In this document: piece by piece, positions 27,706 through 35,424 of the stretch
How positions within the stretch are numbered: position 1 is the stretch's first letter
Layout: every line of letters begins with the position of its first letter
Source: a virus
Direction: 5' to 3' (one strand)
Virus record (IMG/VR): IMGVR_UViG_3300042445_003306
Coordinates: 1-52,037 of that record
Length of the DNA: 52,037 nucleotides
Program-made: the position numbers and the translations under genes
Notes under the pieces: generated by a model
What the model was told of the DNA's origin: nothing
The model's database searches: none
The model's input: the letters and a program-made list of their open reading frames with translations, nothing else

Positions 27706-28140
27706 ATGCAAGAACAATACATCGAGACATTAAAGAACGGTACAAAGAAGTACTACAAAGACAAAGCTAAGACAATTCTTCACCGTGAAGACGGTCCAGC
27801 AATTGAATATGCTGATGGAGGTAAAGAATGGCTAGTTGATGGTAAGTATCATCGGCTTGATGGTCCAGCAATTGAAAGCGCTAATGGTAAAGAAGCATGG
27901 TGCATCAACGGAGAATCTATTTCTGAGGATGAGTTCTTCAAGCGTACCGATTGGCGTGAAGACCAACACATTGTAGATCTTCAATACCTGCGTAATTTAC
28001 TCTCCATTGGCACAGTTGACACAGCTGACACAGCTAGCGAACTTCTCAAGACAAGCCTCATCAAGATGGCCCTAGACAGTGTCAATGAAATGCATCGCGT
28101 CGCGATGGAGGAGAAGAGGGCTAACGGATTTGTTGGATAA
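27706..28140 (+). CDS. DGPA-repeat protein B (144 aa)
   Basis: The N-terminal half (residues 1-75) has two DGPA units (HREDGPAIEYADG, HRLDGPAIESANG); the C-terminal half is an unrelated helical domain (LLKTSLIKMALDSVNEMHR). The start sits right behind a leaderless promoter. Confidence 0.7.
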   Translation: MQEQYIETLKNGTKKYYKDKAKTILHREDGPAIEYADGGKEWLVDGKYHRLDGPAIESANGKEAWCINGESISEDEFFKRTDWREDQHIVDLQYLRNLLSIGTVDTADTASELLKTSLIKMALDSVNEMHRVAMEEKRANGFVG

Positions 28141-28152
28141 AGGGAACACCGA

Positions 28153-28158
28153 TATAAT
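28153..28158 (+). promoter_or_regulatory. Compact GGGAAC-TATAAT promoter
   Basis: GGGAAC followed by TATAAT at 28153-28158; ATG at 28166. Confidence 0.55.
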
Positions 28159-28165
28159 AAAAATT

Positions 28166-28327
28166 ATGATTACAGAAAAAGAAATTGAACAAAAAGCAAA
28201 TGATGCATTAAAAAGTTTGGAAGCTAAGGTTGACAAATTAAATGATGGTAGCAAACAAAGTAAAGTAATCATTTGGGTTATTGCTGCAGTGATTGCTGTA
28301 ATCATCATTTACTTTAAGCAACACTAA
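28166..28327 (+). CDS. Small C-terminally anchored membrane protein (53 aa)
   Basis: MITEKEIEQKANDALKSLEA helical head, then a transmembrane segment VIIWVIAAVIAVIIIYF at the C-terminus. The start at 28166 is chosen from the promoter; the longer in-frame form begins inside the previous gene. Confidence 0.6.
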   Translation: MITEKEIEQKANDALKSLEAKVDKLNDGSKQSKVIIWVIAAVIAVIIIYFKQH

Positions 28328-28331
28328 ATTT

Positions 28332-28646
28332 ATGGAAAAATTTGCAGTTAATTTTGACCGCTTTAAAGAAGAAGTATTGTTTGAATGTATCTTGCACGGC
28401 AGCTTAGTTGCATGTCAATATTCATTTGAAGATTTTTATACACACAATGGAGAACCAAAAAATTGGAAGGATGACTTCCTATCGGACGTTCATGCTTGCC
28501 GACGTATAGAATATGGTGAAGAAATTTTCTTTGTGAATCGTGATACGGAGATTGATAGTATCCGTTATATTTTCCACGGGGGCAAAGTATATTCATTCGA
28601 TTCTTACTATACTGACTGTCCCATCTTACAAAGAATCTTAAAATGA
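28332..28646 (+). CDS. Hypothetical protein (104 aa)
   Basis: Soluble, aromatic and acidic 104-aa product (FYTHNGEPKNWKDDFLSDVH). No motif recognised. ATGA overlap with the next small ORF. Confidence 0.6.
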   Translation: MEKFAVNFDRFKEEVLFECILHGSLVACQYSFEDFYTHNGEPKNWKDDFLSDVHACRRIEYGEEIFFVNRDTEIDSIRYIFHGGKVYSFDSYYTDCPILQRILK

Positions 28647-28789
28647 GCATTCTTTGGTTATTGAAATTTTTAATTGCTTTTGGATGCGCATGTTGTATTT
28701 CGTACTGCACAGATTCTTTACATCGCAAAATTAAAATCATTGCATATCTGACCATCGCTTTATACTTCACATTACGTATTATTGAATAA
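28643..28789 (+). CDS. Small membrane protein (48 aa)
   Basis: MSILWLLKFLIAFGCACCIS... two hydrophobic stretches separated by a short polar loop (CTDSLHRKIK). Coupled to the preceding gene by ATGA overlap. Confidence 0.5.
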   Translation: MSILWLLKFLIAFGCACCISYCTDSLHRKIKIIAYLTIALYFTLRIIE

Positions 28790-28805
28790 TTATGAAACAC
28801 AATTT

Positions 28806-29102
28806 ATGAAAATCACAGAAGAAATTATTAAAGAGTTAGATGAATTAGCAAGCTGGGACGGTTGCGAAACTGGAGGTTATTGCCATATGCTACTTGAATT
28901 GCGTGAATCATATTTACCTACATATTGCTCTATTGAATTTGCAGAGGCTTTAGATACAGAATTGATTGTTTTGTATAATTCTTTTAAAGAATTTAAAGCT
29001 GATGAAGATGAGTTGACCGCTGAATTGTCATATGCTGACAAAAGAGAAAACGCTTTAGATAAACTAACTGATGAAGAAAAGAAAATCTTAGGATTGATTT
29101 GA
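28806..29102 (+). CDS. Acidic helical protein (98 aa)
   Basis: Highly acidic all-helical product with heptad-like C-terminus (ELSYADKRENALDKLTDEEK). The start at 28806 is preferred over the in-frame ATG at 28782, which overlaps the previous small ORF. Function unknown. Confidence 0.55.
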   Translation: MKITEEIIKELDELASWDGCETGGYCHMLLELRESYLPTYCSIEFAEALDTELIVLYNSFKEFKADEDELTAELSYADKRENALDKLTDEEKKILGLI

Positions 29103-29103
29103 T

Positions 29104-29382
29104 ATGAAAACAAAATACAAAATTATTAAAAGTGAGGGATGTACATCATTTGGCACTACGGTGAATGGTCAAAACGTTTATGGCGAATTTGAACCAATGT
29201 GCGAGTCTCAGATCAATGAGTTTGTGGATTATCTCTGCGAGAAATTCAAGGAAGAGTTAAAAGATAATACTGTCAGCCTTGACGATTTGATTGGTTGTTT
29301 CCAATATGACTCTTGTGAAACTGAGGATGGTTACTGTGAGACATGCGGTGATTCTGTGACAGAAACTACTTGGAATATTTAA
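29104..29382 (+). CDS. Cys-containing acidic protein (92 aa)
   Basis: The C-terminus CETEDGYCETCGDSV may bind a metal; the N-terminal part is alpha/beta. Same transcript as its neighbours. Confidence 0.6.
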   Translation: MKTKYKIIKSEGCTSFGTTVNGQNVYGEFEPMCESQINEFVDYLCEKFKEELKDNTVSLDDLIGCFQYDSCETEDGYCETCGDSVTETTWNI

Positions 29383-29392
29383 CATTTTCTTG

Positions 29393-29421
29393 TTTACCTT
29401 CCGAAGGAACTATGTTAAAAT
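29393..29421 (+). promoter_or_regulatory. Promoter TTTACC-N17-TAAAAT with GGAAC, leaderless
   Basis: TTTACC at 29393-29398, TAAAAT at 29416-29421 with GGAAC in between; ATG at 29428. Confidence 0.55.
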
Positions 29422-29427
29422 AATCAT

Positions 29428-29790
29428 ATGACGAACGAACAATACCTAGATAAACAAAGCAATCGCACTAAAACTATCAAAGAAAAAACCATGAATCCTG
29501 AAGCACAACGGATCGCCATCGCGAAAGCGTGTGGGTGGGAAAAAATACCATTACCAAAAGACCTTGGATGTGGAGCATCTGCGCCAGAGAAAAAATGGTA
29601 TTTAATCCATCAACTCCCCGACTACATCAACGACCTCAACGCGATGGCAGCAGCCGAGTCCATCATCATCAAGGCTGGGGCGCAAACCATTCGGCTTTAT
29701 GAGGACGCACTCCAAAAGTTTGTTGCTAACATCGTATTTGCCACCGCCGCACAACGCGCAGAAGCTTTTCTCCGCACCATTGGCAAATAG
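29428..29790 (+). CDS. Phage ABA-sandwich domain protein (120 aa)
   Basis: MNPEAQRIAIAKACGWE, LPDYINDLNAMAAAE and ATAAQRAEAFLRTIGK are the landmarks of the small Phage-ABA-sandwich family; the protein at 51460 is a paralog. The promoter supports the ATG at 29428, while the paralog begins at the MNPE position (29491 here), so the first 21 residues are uncertain. Biochemical role unknown. Confidence 0.75.
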   Translation: MTNEQYLDKQSNRTKTIKEKTMNPEAQRIAIAKACGWEKIPLPKDLGCGASAPEKKWYLIHQLPDYINDLNAMAAAESIIIKAGAQTIRLYEDALQKFVANIVFATAAQRAEAFLRTIGK

Positions 29791-29808
29791 AAGATAACGG
29801 AACTTTGG

Positions 29809-29814
29809 TATAAT
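29809..29814 (+). promoter_or_regulatory. Compact GGAAC-TATAAT promoter
   Basis: CGGAAC upstream, TATAAT at 29809-29814, ATG at 29821 (6-nt gap). Confidence 0.6.
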
Positions 29815-29820
29815 AATCAT

Positions 29821-30021
29821 ATGAAAGACAGTCTATCACTTATGCAAATCAACGACCTTATTGAATATGAAAAGCTTCATAGTTTCGTTCGTTTAGTAGC
29901 ATCTGGTCCTCGTCCAGATGGCACGTACAACTACTGCCGTGACGCTTTGCAGCGACGAGCAGAAAATGTCTTGGCTGACATTAAAAAAGTAAGAAATGAA
30001 ACCATAGAAAGTATGGGCTAA
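29821..30021 (+). CDS. Small protein (66 aa)
   Basis: MKDSLSLMQINDLIEYEKLH... soluble helical 66-aa protein ending with a basic helix (RRAENVLADIKKVRN). Predicted leaderless. Function unknown. Confidence 0.6.
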   Translation: MKDSLSLMQINDLIEYEKLHSFVRLVASGPRPDGTYNYCRDALQRRAENVLADIKKVRNETIESMG

Positions 30022-30108
30022 ATGATTAACATCGACACATTTGAAATGATTTTCGCTATACCTGTTTTGATCGCAGGTTTTTGGCTTATTTACGACTCTT
30101 TTAAATAA
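30022..30108 (+). CDS. Tiny membrane peptide (28 aa)
   Basis: 28 codons starting immediately after the previous stop (TAAATG): FEMIFAIPVLIAGFWLIY forms one transmembrane helix. Supported only by position and composition. Confidence 0.4.
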   Translation: MINIDTFEMIFAIPVLIAGFWLIYDSFK

Positions 30109-30118
30109 CAATAAAAAA

Positions 30119-30679
30119 ATGATTCACACATACAAAACCAATCCATTGAGAGTGTTTAAGCACCCCTCACTAATCTTTAACAGTTTCTTCTGGTGGGATT
30201 TGAAATATCAAATTTCTGCATCGTTTAATCCACGACAAAAGTGGTTAACCAAAAGCATTCCAAATACATGGTGTGATAAGACAACACTCATACCACATTT
30301 GCTTTTTGAGTGTCTTATTCATTATGTAGAAAAGGAAGAGGGTCTTCGGGATCAAACAGACTGGAGTGAGGATCTTAAAGCGGGATACGTGTCTCAAGAA
30401 TATATTAATACTTTAAAAACAAGAGACACTCTTCTTCGTGCAGTTTATAACTACGTAAAGACTGAGCGTACAGAACTTGAAGCAGCACACGACAACTCTC
30501 ATCCAATTCCGTTATGCCCCAAAAAAGATTTATTCTCAATGAGAAGTTGTGATGATGTTTATGGAATGCCATACGCAGAAGCATATGCCGAAACAAATCG
30601 TCTCGAAAAACTAATCGAAGAAAAAGACTTGTGGGCCATGAACATCATTGTTCAATATCATCAATACCTTTGGACATAA
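30119..30679 (+). CDS. Hypothetical protein (186 aa)
   Basis: Aromatic-rich, mostly helical soluble protein with features such as WWDLKYQISASFNPRQKWL and FECLIHYVEKEEG. It recalls unnamed phage proteins, but I cannot assign a domain. Confidence 0.65.
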   Translation: MIHTYKTNPLRVFKHPSLIFNSFFWWDLKYQISASFNPRQKWLTKSIPNTWCDKTTLIPHLLFECLIHYVEKEEGLRDQTDWSEDLKAGYVSQEYINTLKTRDTLLRAVYNYVKTERTELEAAHDNSHPIPLCPKKDLFSMRSCDDVYGMPYAEAYAETNRLEKLIEEKDLWAMNIIVQYHQYLWT

Positions 30680-30680
30680 T

Positions 30681-30743
30681 ATGTGTTTTATAATTATTAT
30701 AATCCTGCTATGCATCATCATTTACAAAGAAAATAATTCATGA
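30681..30743 (+). CDS. Tiny hydrophobic peptide (20 aa)
   Basis: MCFIIIIILLCIIIYKENNS, 20 codons, starting just after the 186-aa gene and overlapping the next start by ATGA. The clean coupling on both sides suggests that it is translated. Confidence 0.4.
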   Translation: MCFIIIIILLCIIIYKENNS

Positions 30744-30952
30744 CCGTAAAACAACTGATTGAAAAACTAAGCGCTTATGATCCAGAAACGATGGTTATTG
30801 TTTCTGGATATGAGGATGGAGTCAATGAAGCGGAATATGCAGCTGACGTTAAGATTAAACTTAATGTGTATACCGAATGGTATTATGGTAAACATGAAGT
30901 TGCTGATCGTGATGATGATCCGTTTGACTGTGAAGCAATTTATATTCATTAA
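30740..30952 (+). CDS. Conserved small phage protein (70 aa)
   Basis: MTVKQLIEKLSAYDPETMVIVSGYEDGV resembles a widespread small phage protein family that begins with an MTVKELI...DPD-type helix-strand. The rest is acidic. Function unknown. Confidence 0.65.
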   Translation: MTVKQLIEKLSAYDPETMVIVSGYEDGVNEAEYAADVKIKLNVYTEWYYGKHEVADRDDDPFDCEAIYIH

Positions 30953-30955
30953 ATT

Positions 30956-31429
30956 ATGACAAACCGAGAAACAATTAAATTCCGAGTCTGGACTAAAAAA
31001 TATAAACGATGGTTGAGTGCCGATGACGGAGGTACACACGCTAGTAGTAACTGGGTACTTGATATTTTTACTGGAAAAATCGTAGACTATGTAAACTGCA
31101 ATGGTGAGTATATACCATCACCAGAACCAGATCATTACTTTGATGGACTTACACACATCAATGAATCTCCTCTCGTCATTCAACAATGCACTGGTCTAAA
31201 AGATAAGAATGGTATAGACATCTACGAAGGCGACATTTTAGAAATTTTTAATCACTCTCATCACGAGGAGGTTGAATATGAACCTGAAGGGAGCGGTTTT
31301 GGATTTTTTGCATATGATAGTGCAAATCGAGATTGCGGTGCATTTCAATTTCTTAGCGATTGGACCACCTCTGAAGGCTATATGATTGTTGGCAACATCT
31401 TTGAGAACAGTGAACTATTAAAAGCATGA
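30956..31429 (+). CDS. YopX-family protein 1 (157 aa)
   Basis: Family landmarks: IKFRVWTKKYKRW at the start, QCTGLKDKNGIDIYEGDILE in the middle and VGNIFENSELL at the end. First of three tandem YopX genes. Members are common on mobile elements and phages; molecular function unknown. ATGA-coupled to the next. Confidence 0.85.
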   Translation: MTNRETIKFRVWTKKYKRWLSADDGGTHASSNWVLDIFTGKIVDYVNCNGEYIPSPEPDHYFDGLTHINESPLVIQQCTGLKDKNGIDIYEGDILEIFNHSHHEEVEYEPEGSGFGFFAYDSANRDCGAFQFLSDWTTSEGYMIVGNIFENSELLKA

Positions 31430-31839
31430 GAAAACTAAAATTTAGAGTGTGGTCAAAGACCTCAGAGAAGTTCTTTACAAAAGATGAATGGTTTTTTGAT
31501 TTTGATGGTGATTTATATTTTTTAGATATTGTAGAAAATGATATGATTAGAGTCCCTGACAATGAATATCTCGTTCAGCAATATACTGGCCTAAAAGATA
31601 AGAATAATGTTGAGATTTATGAGGGAGATATTGTAAAATATCACGAATGTCCATTGGCTCCTGTTGTGTTCTCCCCATTTGTTGTTGGGTTTGTCTTAAA
31701 CACGTCTGGTAGACATGCAATCGGCGACGATAAATATGGTAATTATATTCCCTTGGTGGCTAACTGCCCAAAAGAAGAGAATGTTTATTATGAAGTTGTT
31801 GGCAACATCTTTGAGAACAGTGAACTATTAGAAGCATGA
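31426..31839 (+). CDS. YopX-family protein 2 (137 aa)
   Basis: KLKFRVWSKTSEKFF, QQYTGLKDKNNVEIYEGDIV and VGNIFENSELLEA. About the same length as protein 1, with divergent central loops. ATGA overlaps on both sides. Confidence 0.85.
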   Translation: MRKLKFRVWSKTSEKFFTKDEWFFDFDGDLYFLDIVENDMIRVPDNEYLVQQYTGLKDKNNVEIYEGDIVKYHECPLAPVVFSPFVVGFVLNTSGRHAIGDDKYGNYIPLVANCPKEENVYYEVVGNIFENSELLEA

Positions 31840-32117
31840 ACAGAGAAATTAAATTTAGAGTCTGGGATAATCAGAGTGATTTTTATTGGGGTGAGGGAGA
31901 GGGAATGGATTTTAAAAAAATAGCTTTTAATTTTTATGATGCATTGTTTACTGATGAATCAAGATTTGTGTTTGAACAATACACTGGTCTAAAAGATAAG
32001 AATGGCGCTGAGATTTATGAAGGCGATATTGTAAAAGCGACATCTGATCAATACATAAATGAAAACTTTGTTGGCAAAGTGATTTTTGATGAAGGGTGTT
32101 TTTTTAACTTGGATTAA
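31836..32117 (+). pseudogene. YopX-family protein 3, frameshifted
   Basis: Starts normally (NREIKFRVWDNQSDF, QYTGLKDKNGAEIYEGDIV) but stops early at FFNLD. The expected C-terminal VIGNIFENTE continues in the +1 frame after a run of seven T at about 32099. A second frame change in an A5 run near 32199 would be needed to restore the usual TGA. Both are homopolymer indels, so sequencing error is an alternative to real decay. Confidence 0.7.
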
Positions 32118-32205
32118 TAAAAATGATATTCGGGGAATTTGGGGCGAGGAGGATATTGAGGTAATCGGCAACATCTTTGAAAACACTGAGCGTATTAGAA
32201 AAAGC

Positions 32206-32475
32206 ATGAGCGTATTTGAAAAAGATAAAGAAAGAATGGGACTCCCGAAAGATGGCCAAAAGATTACATTTACTCAACCTTGCACGCACGCATGGTTTAC
32301 CAATGTAGTAGACGATCAAAAGTATCTTGTCATTGGACAGGAATATACCGTGCGTAAAACTCAACTTAATTCCTCTTCGTCATATGTTTGGCTAGAAGAG
32401 ATCGAGCCTTATGACGCTGAACGTGATGTGCCATTTTTCAATATGTGGAGTTTCGATTGGGAAGGTAAAAAATGA
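32206..32475 (+). CDS. Small protein (89 aa)
   Basis: MSVFEKDKERMGLPKDGQKI... The ATG is at the position where the YopX 3 stop would overlap it. Contains PCTHAWFTNVVDDQKYLVIGQ and a VWLEE segment, reminiscent of SH3-like small phage proteins. A start at the internal MGLPKDG is possible. Confidence 0.55.
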   Translation: MSVFEKDKERMGLPKDGQKITFTQPCTHAWFTNVVDDQKYLVIGQEYTVRKTQLNSSSSYVWLEEIEPYDAERDVPFFNMWSFDWEGKK

Positions 32476-32543
32476 GCTCATTGGATTCCATGAGCCAAAG
32501 TATTTTCGCTTTTTATGTAAAAAGATGTGTACAAAGGCCCTGA
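32472..32543 (+). CDS. Possible 23-aa peptide
   Basis: MSSLDSMSQSIFAFYVKRCV..., ATGA-coupled to the preceding gene, before a terminator. Weak support. Confidence 0.25.
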   Translation: MSSLDSMSQSIFAFYVKRCVQRP

Positions 32544-32570
32544 ATACGGTAGGATACCCTTGTAACTGCC

Positions 32571-32616
32571 AAAAATCCTCGGAATCTGCAAAATCTTGCG
32601 GCCCTAGGATTTTTTA
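32571..32616 (+). terminator. Rho-independent terminator
   Basis: AAAAATCCT (32571-32579) / AGGATTTTT (32606-32614) plus an inner GC-rich region and T run. Confidence 0.75.
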
Positions 32617-32619
32617 TGC

Positions 32620-32710
32620 CTCTGTAACTCGTTGATTACCAACAAAAATGAAAAAATATGCATTTTTACTGAAAAAAGTCCTTTACATGTGGGATTTTTT
32701 AGTGTATAAT
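32620..32710 (+). promoter_or_regulatory. Early promoter cassette (copy 5)
   Basis: GTAACTCGTTGATTACCAAC, ATATGCATTTTT, TTTACA (32682-32687), 17 bp, TATAAT (32705-32710), leader GTAAGGCAAACCACCAC; nearly identical to copy 4. Confidence 0.85.
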
Positions 32711-32736
32711 AATCTCGTAAGGCAAACCACCACATT

Positions 32737-32916
32737 ATGATTACACTCGCTCCAAAATACAAGAAACATTCCCAATATCTCGGAAAGACAATTTATAAAC
32801 GTCTCCCGAACACTGGCACCAGCGGCGGAATGTGGTTGGCAGATTCCACTACGTTTCAATCATTGGCTCGTGTCAAAGCATTTTTGGAATATTACTACGG
32901 TTCAACCACAATATGA
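32737..32916 (+). CDS. Small basic protein (59 aa)
   Basis: MITLAPKYKKHSQYLGKTIY..., 59 aa, in the same position relative to the cassette as other first genes. Pattern GGMWLADSTTFQSLARVKAFLEYY. Overlaps the next start (ATATGA). Function unknown. Confidence 0.6.
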   Translation: MITLAPKYKKHSQYLGKTIYKRLPNTGTSGGMWLADSTTFQSLARVKAFLEYYYGSTTI

Positions 32917-33068
32917 AAGTCAAGATTCACAAATTCTGGATTCCAACTACTTCCTCTGTAGGAACATCCAAATATAAGAGCTTCGTAGCAAAAGCTGATT
33001 ATGATCGTGCAATGAAACAAATCAAAGAGCTCACTGAAATTATTAATCGGCTCGACGGTCTTGATTAA
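32913..33068 (+). CDS. Small basic protein (51 aa)
   Basis: MKVKIHKFWIPTTSSVGTSK... with a C-terminal helix (YDRAMKQIKELTEIINRLD). The start is chosen by ATGA coupling; the longer in-frame ORF begins inside the preceding gene. Confidence 0.55.
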   Translation: MKVKIHKFWIPTTSSVGTSKYKSFVAKADYDRAMKQIKELTEIINRLDGLD

Positions 33069-33079
33069 GGGAACTCCAA

Positions 33080-33085
33080 TATAAT
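33080..33085 (+). promoter_or_regulatory. Compact GGGAAC-TATAAT promoter
   Basis: GGGAACTCCAA then TATAAT (33080-33085), ATG at 33091 (5-nt gap). Confidence 0.6.
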
Positions 33086-33090
33086 AAGAC

Positions 33091-33291
33091 ATGAAAAAGC
33101 ACACAAAACTTCCAACTGGAAGACTAACTCAGATTCAAAATTACACTCAAGAAGAACAACTTGTATTGCTTACGCATATTTGTCATCAGATCTTCATTGC
33201 CAGAAATATTAGTATGAATCAAGAAGTAATCCTTGCTAATCTAAAGAAAATTGATACACTCTTCTGTACGGGACCAGAAGACGGAAATTAA
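33091..33291 (+). CDS. Small helical protein (66 aa)
   Basis: MKKHTKLPTGRLTQIQNYTQ..., predicted helical, leaderless. Function unknown. Confidence 0.6.
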   Translation: MKKHTKLPTGRLTQIQNYTQEEQLVLLTHICHQIFIARNISMNQEVILANLKKIDTLFCTGPEDGN

Positions 33292-33294
33292 AAT

Positions 33295-33660
33295 ATGAAA
33301 TCAACCGCAGAAATAATACTTGATCGTTTTGAAGAAATTGAAGCCGACAACAGGCATCTTATTAATCAAAATAAAGTATGGAAAATCAAGTGTGAAAAAC
33401 TTGAAGCTGTAGTCAAAGGTGATACATATAATATAAAAAGGCTATCTGAAGAAAATGAAAAATTGAAGATTGAACTTGCCGAAGCAAAAGATTATGCCGA
33501 TAGACTTGTAGAGCATAAAGACATGGTATGTCTACCAGCTGACCTAGCTAACCTTCGTGAAGCCAACGCTCGATTTGCCTCTGAGAATGCAAAACTTAAA
33601 GAAGGAATCAAAAGCTTATCAGAAATACTATCTATTGTAAATTACAAAATATACACATGA
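33295..33660 (+). CDS. Coiled-coil protein (121 aa)
   Basis: Continuous heptad-like helix (EIEADNRHLINQNKVWKIKC, RLSEENEKLKIELAEAKDYA, ANARFASENAKLKEGIKS). Overlaps the next gene by ATGA. Probably oligomeric; function unknown. Confidence 0.65.
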   Translation: MKSTAEIILDRFEEIEADNRHLINQNKVWKIKCEKLEAVVKGDTYNIKRLSEENEKLKIELAEAKDYADRLVEHKDMVCLPADLANLREANARFASENAKLKEGIKSLSEILSIVNYKIYT

Positions 33661-34160
33661 GCAACACACCAAAAACAGACGCCGCTGCTCGTCATATCGA
33701 TGGATTTGCCGATCAATGGGTTCCACGATATATAAGCGAAGAAATTGAAAGAGAAATGATCGAACTGAGAAAAGCAACAACTACGCAGGAGGAATTAGAT
33801 AAGTGGGAGCAATTAGCGTATGATAAACTTAGTGAAGTGTGCAAGCAAATCGAGAAAACAAGAATTGTCACCGAGCAACGAGATCAACTTAAACGTGAAT
33901 GTGATGCGTGGAAAGCCGCTCACGACAATCAAGTAAAACTAAAGCAAATCATTAGTGACCGCCCTGACTTGAAAGAGCGTGCTAAACTTGTAGCTGAGTT
34001 GATTGAAGAACGTGATGGCTGGAGAGAAGCCGCATACGCACTAGGCGAAGCAATTCCGCCATCATGGGATGAACTACAACCTCCAGCAGCACAACTACAA
34101 AAATTTAAAGAAATGGTTGCACTTCAAAACGAGAAAACCAAAAAAGAACTTAATTTATGA
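33657..34160 (+). CDS. Coiled-coil protein with NTPKTDAA N-terminus (167 aa)
   Basis: MSNTPKTDAAARHIDGFADQ then long helices (REMIELRKATTTQEELDKWE, TRIVTEQRDQLKRECDAW). The N-T-P-x-T-D start is shared with the partial gene at 51750, indicating a family in this phage. Confidence 0.65.
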   Translation: MSNTPKTDAAARHIDGFADQWVPRYISEEIEREMIELRKATTTQEELDKWEQLAYDKLSEVCKQIEKTRIVTEQRDQLKRECDAWKAAHDNQVKLKQIISDRPDLKERAKLVAELIEERDGWREAAYALGEAIPPSWDELQPPAAQLQKFKEMVALQNEKTKKELNL

Positions 34161-34384
34161 AACAAGATAGCCCGTTAATGTGTTTGGGTGTTGGTGTTTG
34201 TTTAGGAATAGCAATCCTTGCCTTAGTAATATCATTCTTTCCAAAAAATACTATTGCATATCGACAAGCAGTTAAGGATATTCATAAAGAAGCGTTTGAA
34301 AATGGCCTTATGATTAAAGAGATTAATAAAGATGATCAAGTAATTTACCGTTGGATTCACACAGAAAAACTCGGCTACGAATAA
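34157..34384 (+). CDS. Small membrane protein (75 aa)
   Basis: N-terminal transmembrane helix LMCLGVGVCLGIAILALVIS (residues 7-26) and a charged cytoplasmic or periplasmic tail. ATGA-coupled to the preceding gene. Confidence 0.6.
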   Translation: MKQDSPLMCLGVGVCLGIAILALVISFFPKNTIAYRQAVKDIHKEAFENGLMIKEINKDDQVIYRWIHTEKLGYE

Positions 34385-34385
34385 T

Positions 34386-34991
34386 ATGAAAAAATGCAAA
34401 GACTGCAATGACACCCTCTTCACGGATCGTTATGAAACATGTATGACCTGTTATGAAAAATATCACACCAAATTACTTATGAAAAAATGCCCTAATTGCG
34501 AAACCCACGCTAAAAATAGCGAGACGAAAAGCGACATCATTGGAGACTTGTGGAGCGTCTTAGACAAAACACTCTATGAACTGCCTGTAGGCTATATTCC
34601 TGCACATACCTATGAAAGTATTCCTGAGCGAGTAGCTTATTATGTTAATGAATATACGAAACTAGTCAATGATGTCATGAACACCGCCGATTATATCGAA
34701 AATGTGATACCTGATTTTTATCAGGATACTGAAGACATTACAATGTATAATACCACCAGAAAGTTATTCGCTATACTCAATAAGGCTGATCTTGAGTCTC
34801 GGGTAGATAGAGAAGCATTAGAAGCCCTACAAGGAGAGATTAAAATGACCTATAAGTATTATGCTGGCTTTGGAGCAAAGAAAGATCTTACGACTACTCA
34901 GATGTTGAATCATATCTTGAAGAACGTGGCAAACTATAAACCGACCAAAGAGGAGCACGATCTGGAAGATATGAAGCAAACATCGAACTGA
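34386..34991 (+). CDS. Zinc-ribbon N-terminus protein (201 aa)
   Basis: Three Cys pairs at the N-terminus (CKDC, CMTC, CPNC within residues 4-38) form one or two zinc ribbons; the remainder is a helical acidic domain (SVLDKTLYELPVGYIPAHTY). Could contact nucleic acid; unassigned. Confidence 0.65.
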   Translation: MKKCKDCNDTLFTDRYETCMTCYEKYHTKLLMKKCPNCETHAKNSETKSDIIGDLWSVLDKTLYELPVGYIPAHTYESIPERVAYYVNEYTKLVNDVMNTADYIENVIPDFYQDTEDITMYNTTRKLFAILNKADLESRVDREALEALQGEIKMTYKYYAGFGAKKDLTTTQMLNHILKNVANYKPTKEEHDLEDMKQTSN

Positions 34992-35003
34992 AAGAAAAAT
35001 AAC

Positions 35004-35420
35004 ATGAAATGGGAAGACTTTAAAGACAAATTAAAAAGGGGAATGGGCATTCCAAATGCTTATATTGTTGTTGATTATAATTGGACTGCCGATATACTAC
35101 ATTCTTACAGAAACGCTATGGAAAAATTAATTCGTAATACAGATGCTACTGATCTTAATTTAGACGAGATGAGTATTGATAAAGCAATTGAATATCTTAA
35201 ATCACTACAAGAAAAATATTCAAAGGATTGGACCGATTTACAAATCTATGAAGATTATTGCTATGAAGGCGGGTATCATCTCAAGCTTCGTGGTAAACGA
35301 TTTGAAACTGATCTTGAATACGCAAATCGATTAAAGTATGAAAAAGAACGTGACGAGGAAAAAATGATCAGAGCTCGTTCTGAATATGAGAGATTAAAAG
35401 CTTTATTTGAAAAGCAATAA
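35004..35420 (+). CDS. Hypothetical protein (138 aa)
   Basis: Helical, with a charged C-terminal coil (YEKERDEEKMIRARSEYERL). No domain recognised. Confidence 0.6.
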   Translation: MKWEDFKDKLKRGMGIPNAYIVVDYNWTADILHSYRNAMEKLIRNTDATDLNLDEMSIDKAIEYLKSLQEKYSKDWTDLQIYEDYCYEGGYHLKLRGKRFETDLEYANRLKYEKERDEEKMIRARSEYERLKALFEKQ

Positions 35421-35424
35421 TAAT

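Noticed and set aside
32086-32117. Programmed ribosomal frameshift in YopX copy 3 at the T7 run
   Set aside because: The needed shift is +1 at a T run without a slow codon or stimulatory structure, and a second indel is required downstream; decay or sequencing error is simpler.
32411-32635. 74-aa ORF overlapping the end of the 89-aa gene and the terminator
   Set aside because: It lies out of frame inside a supported gene, then crosses a terminator and the promoter repeat; its C-terminus ASVTR is only the repeat translated.
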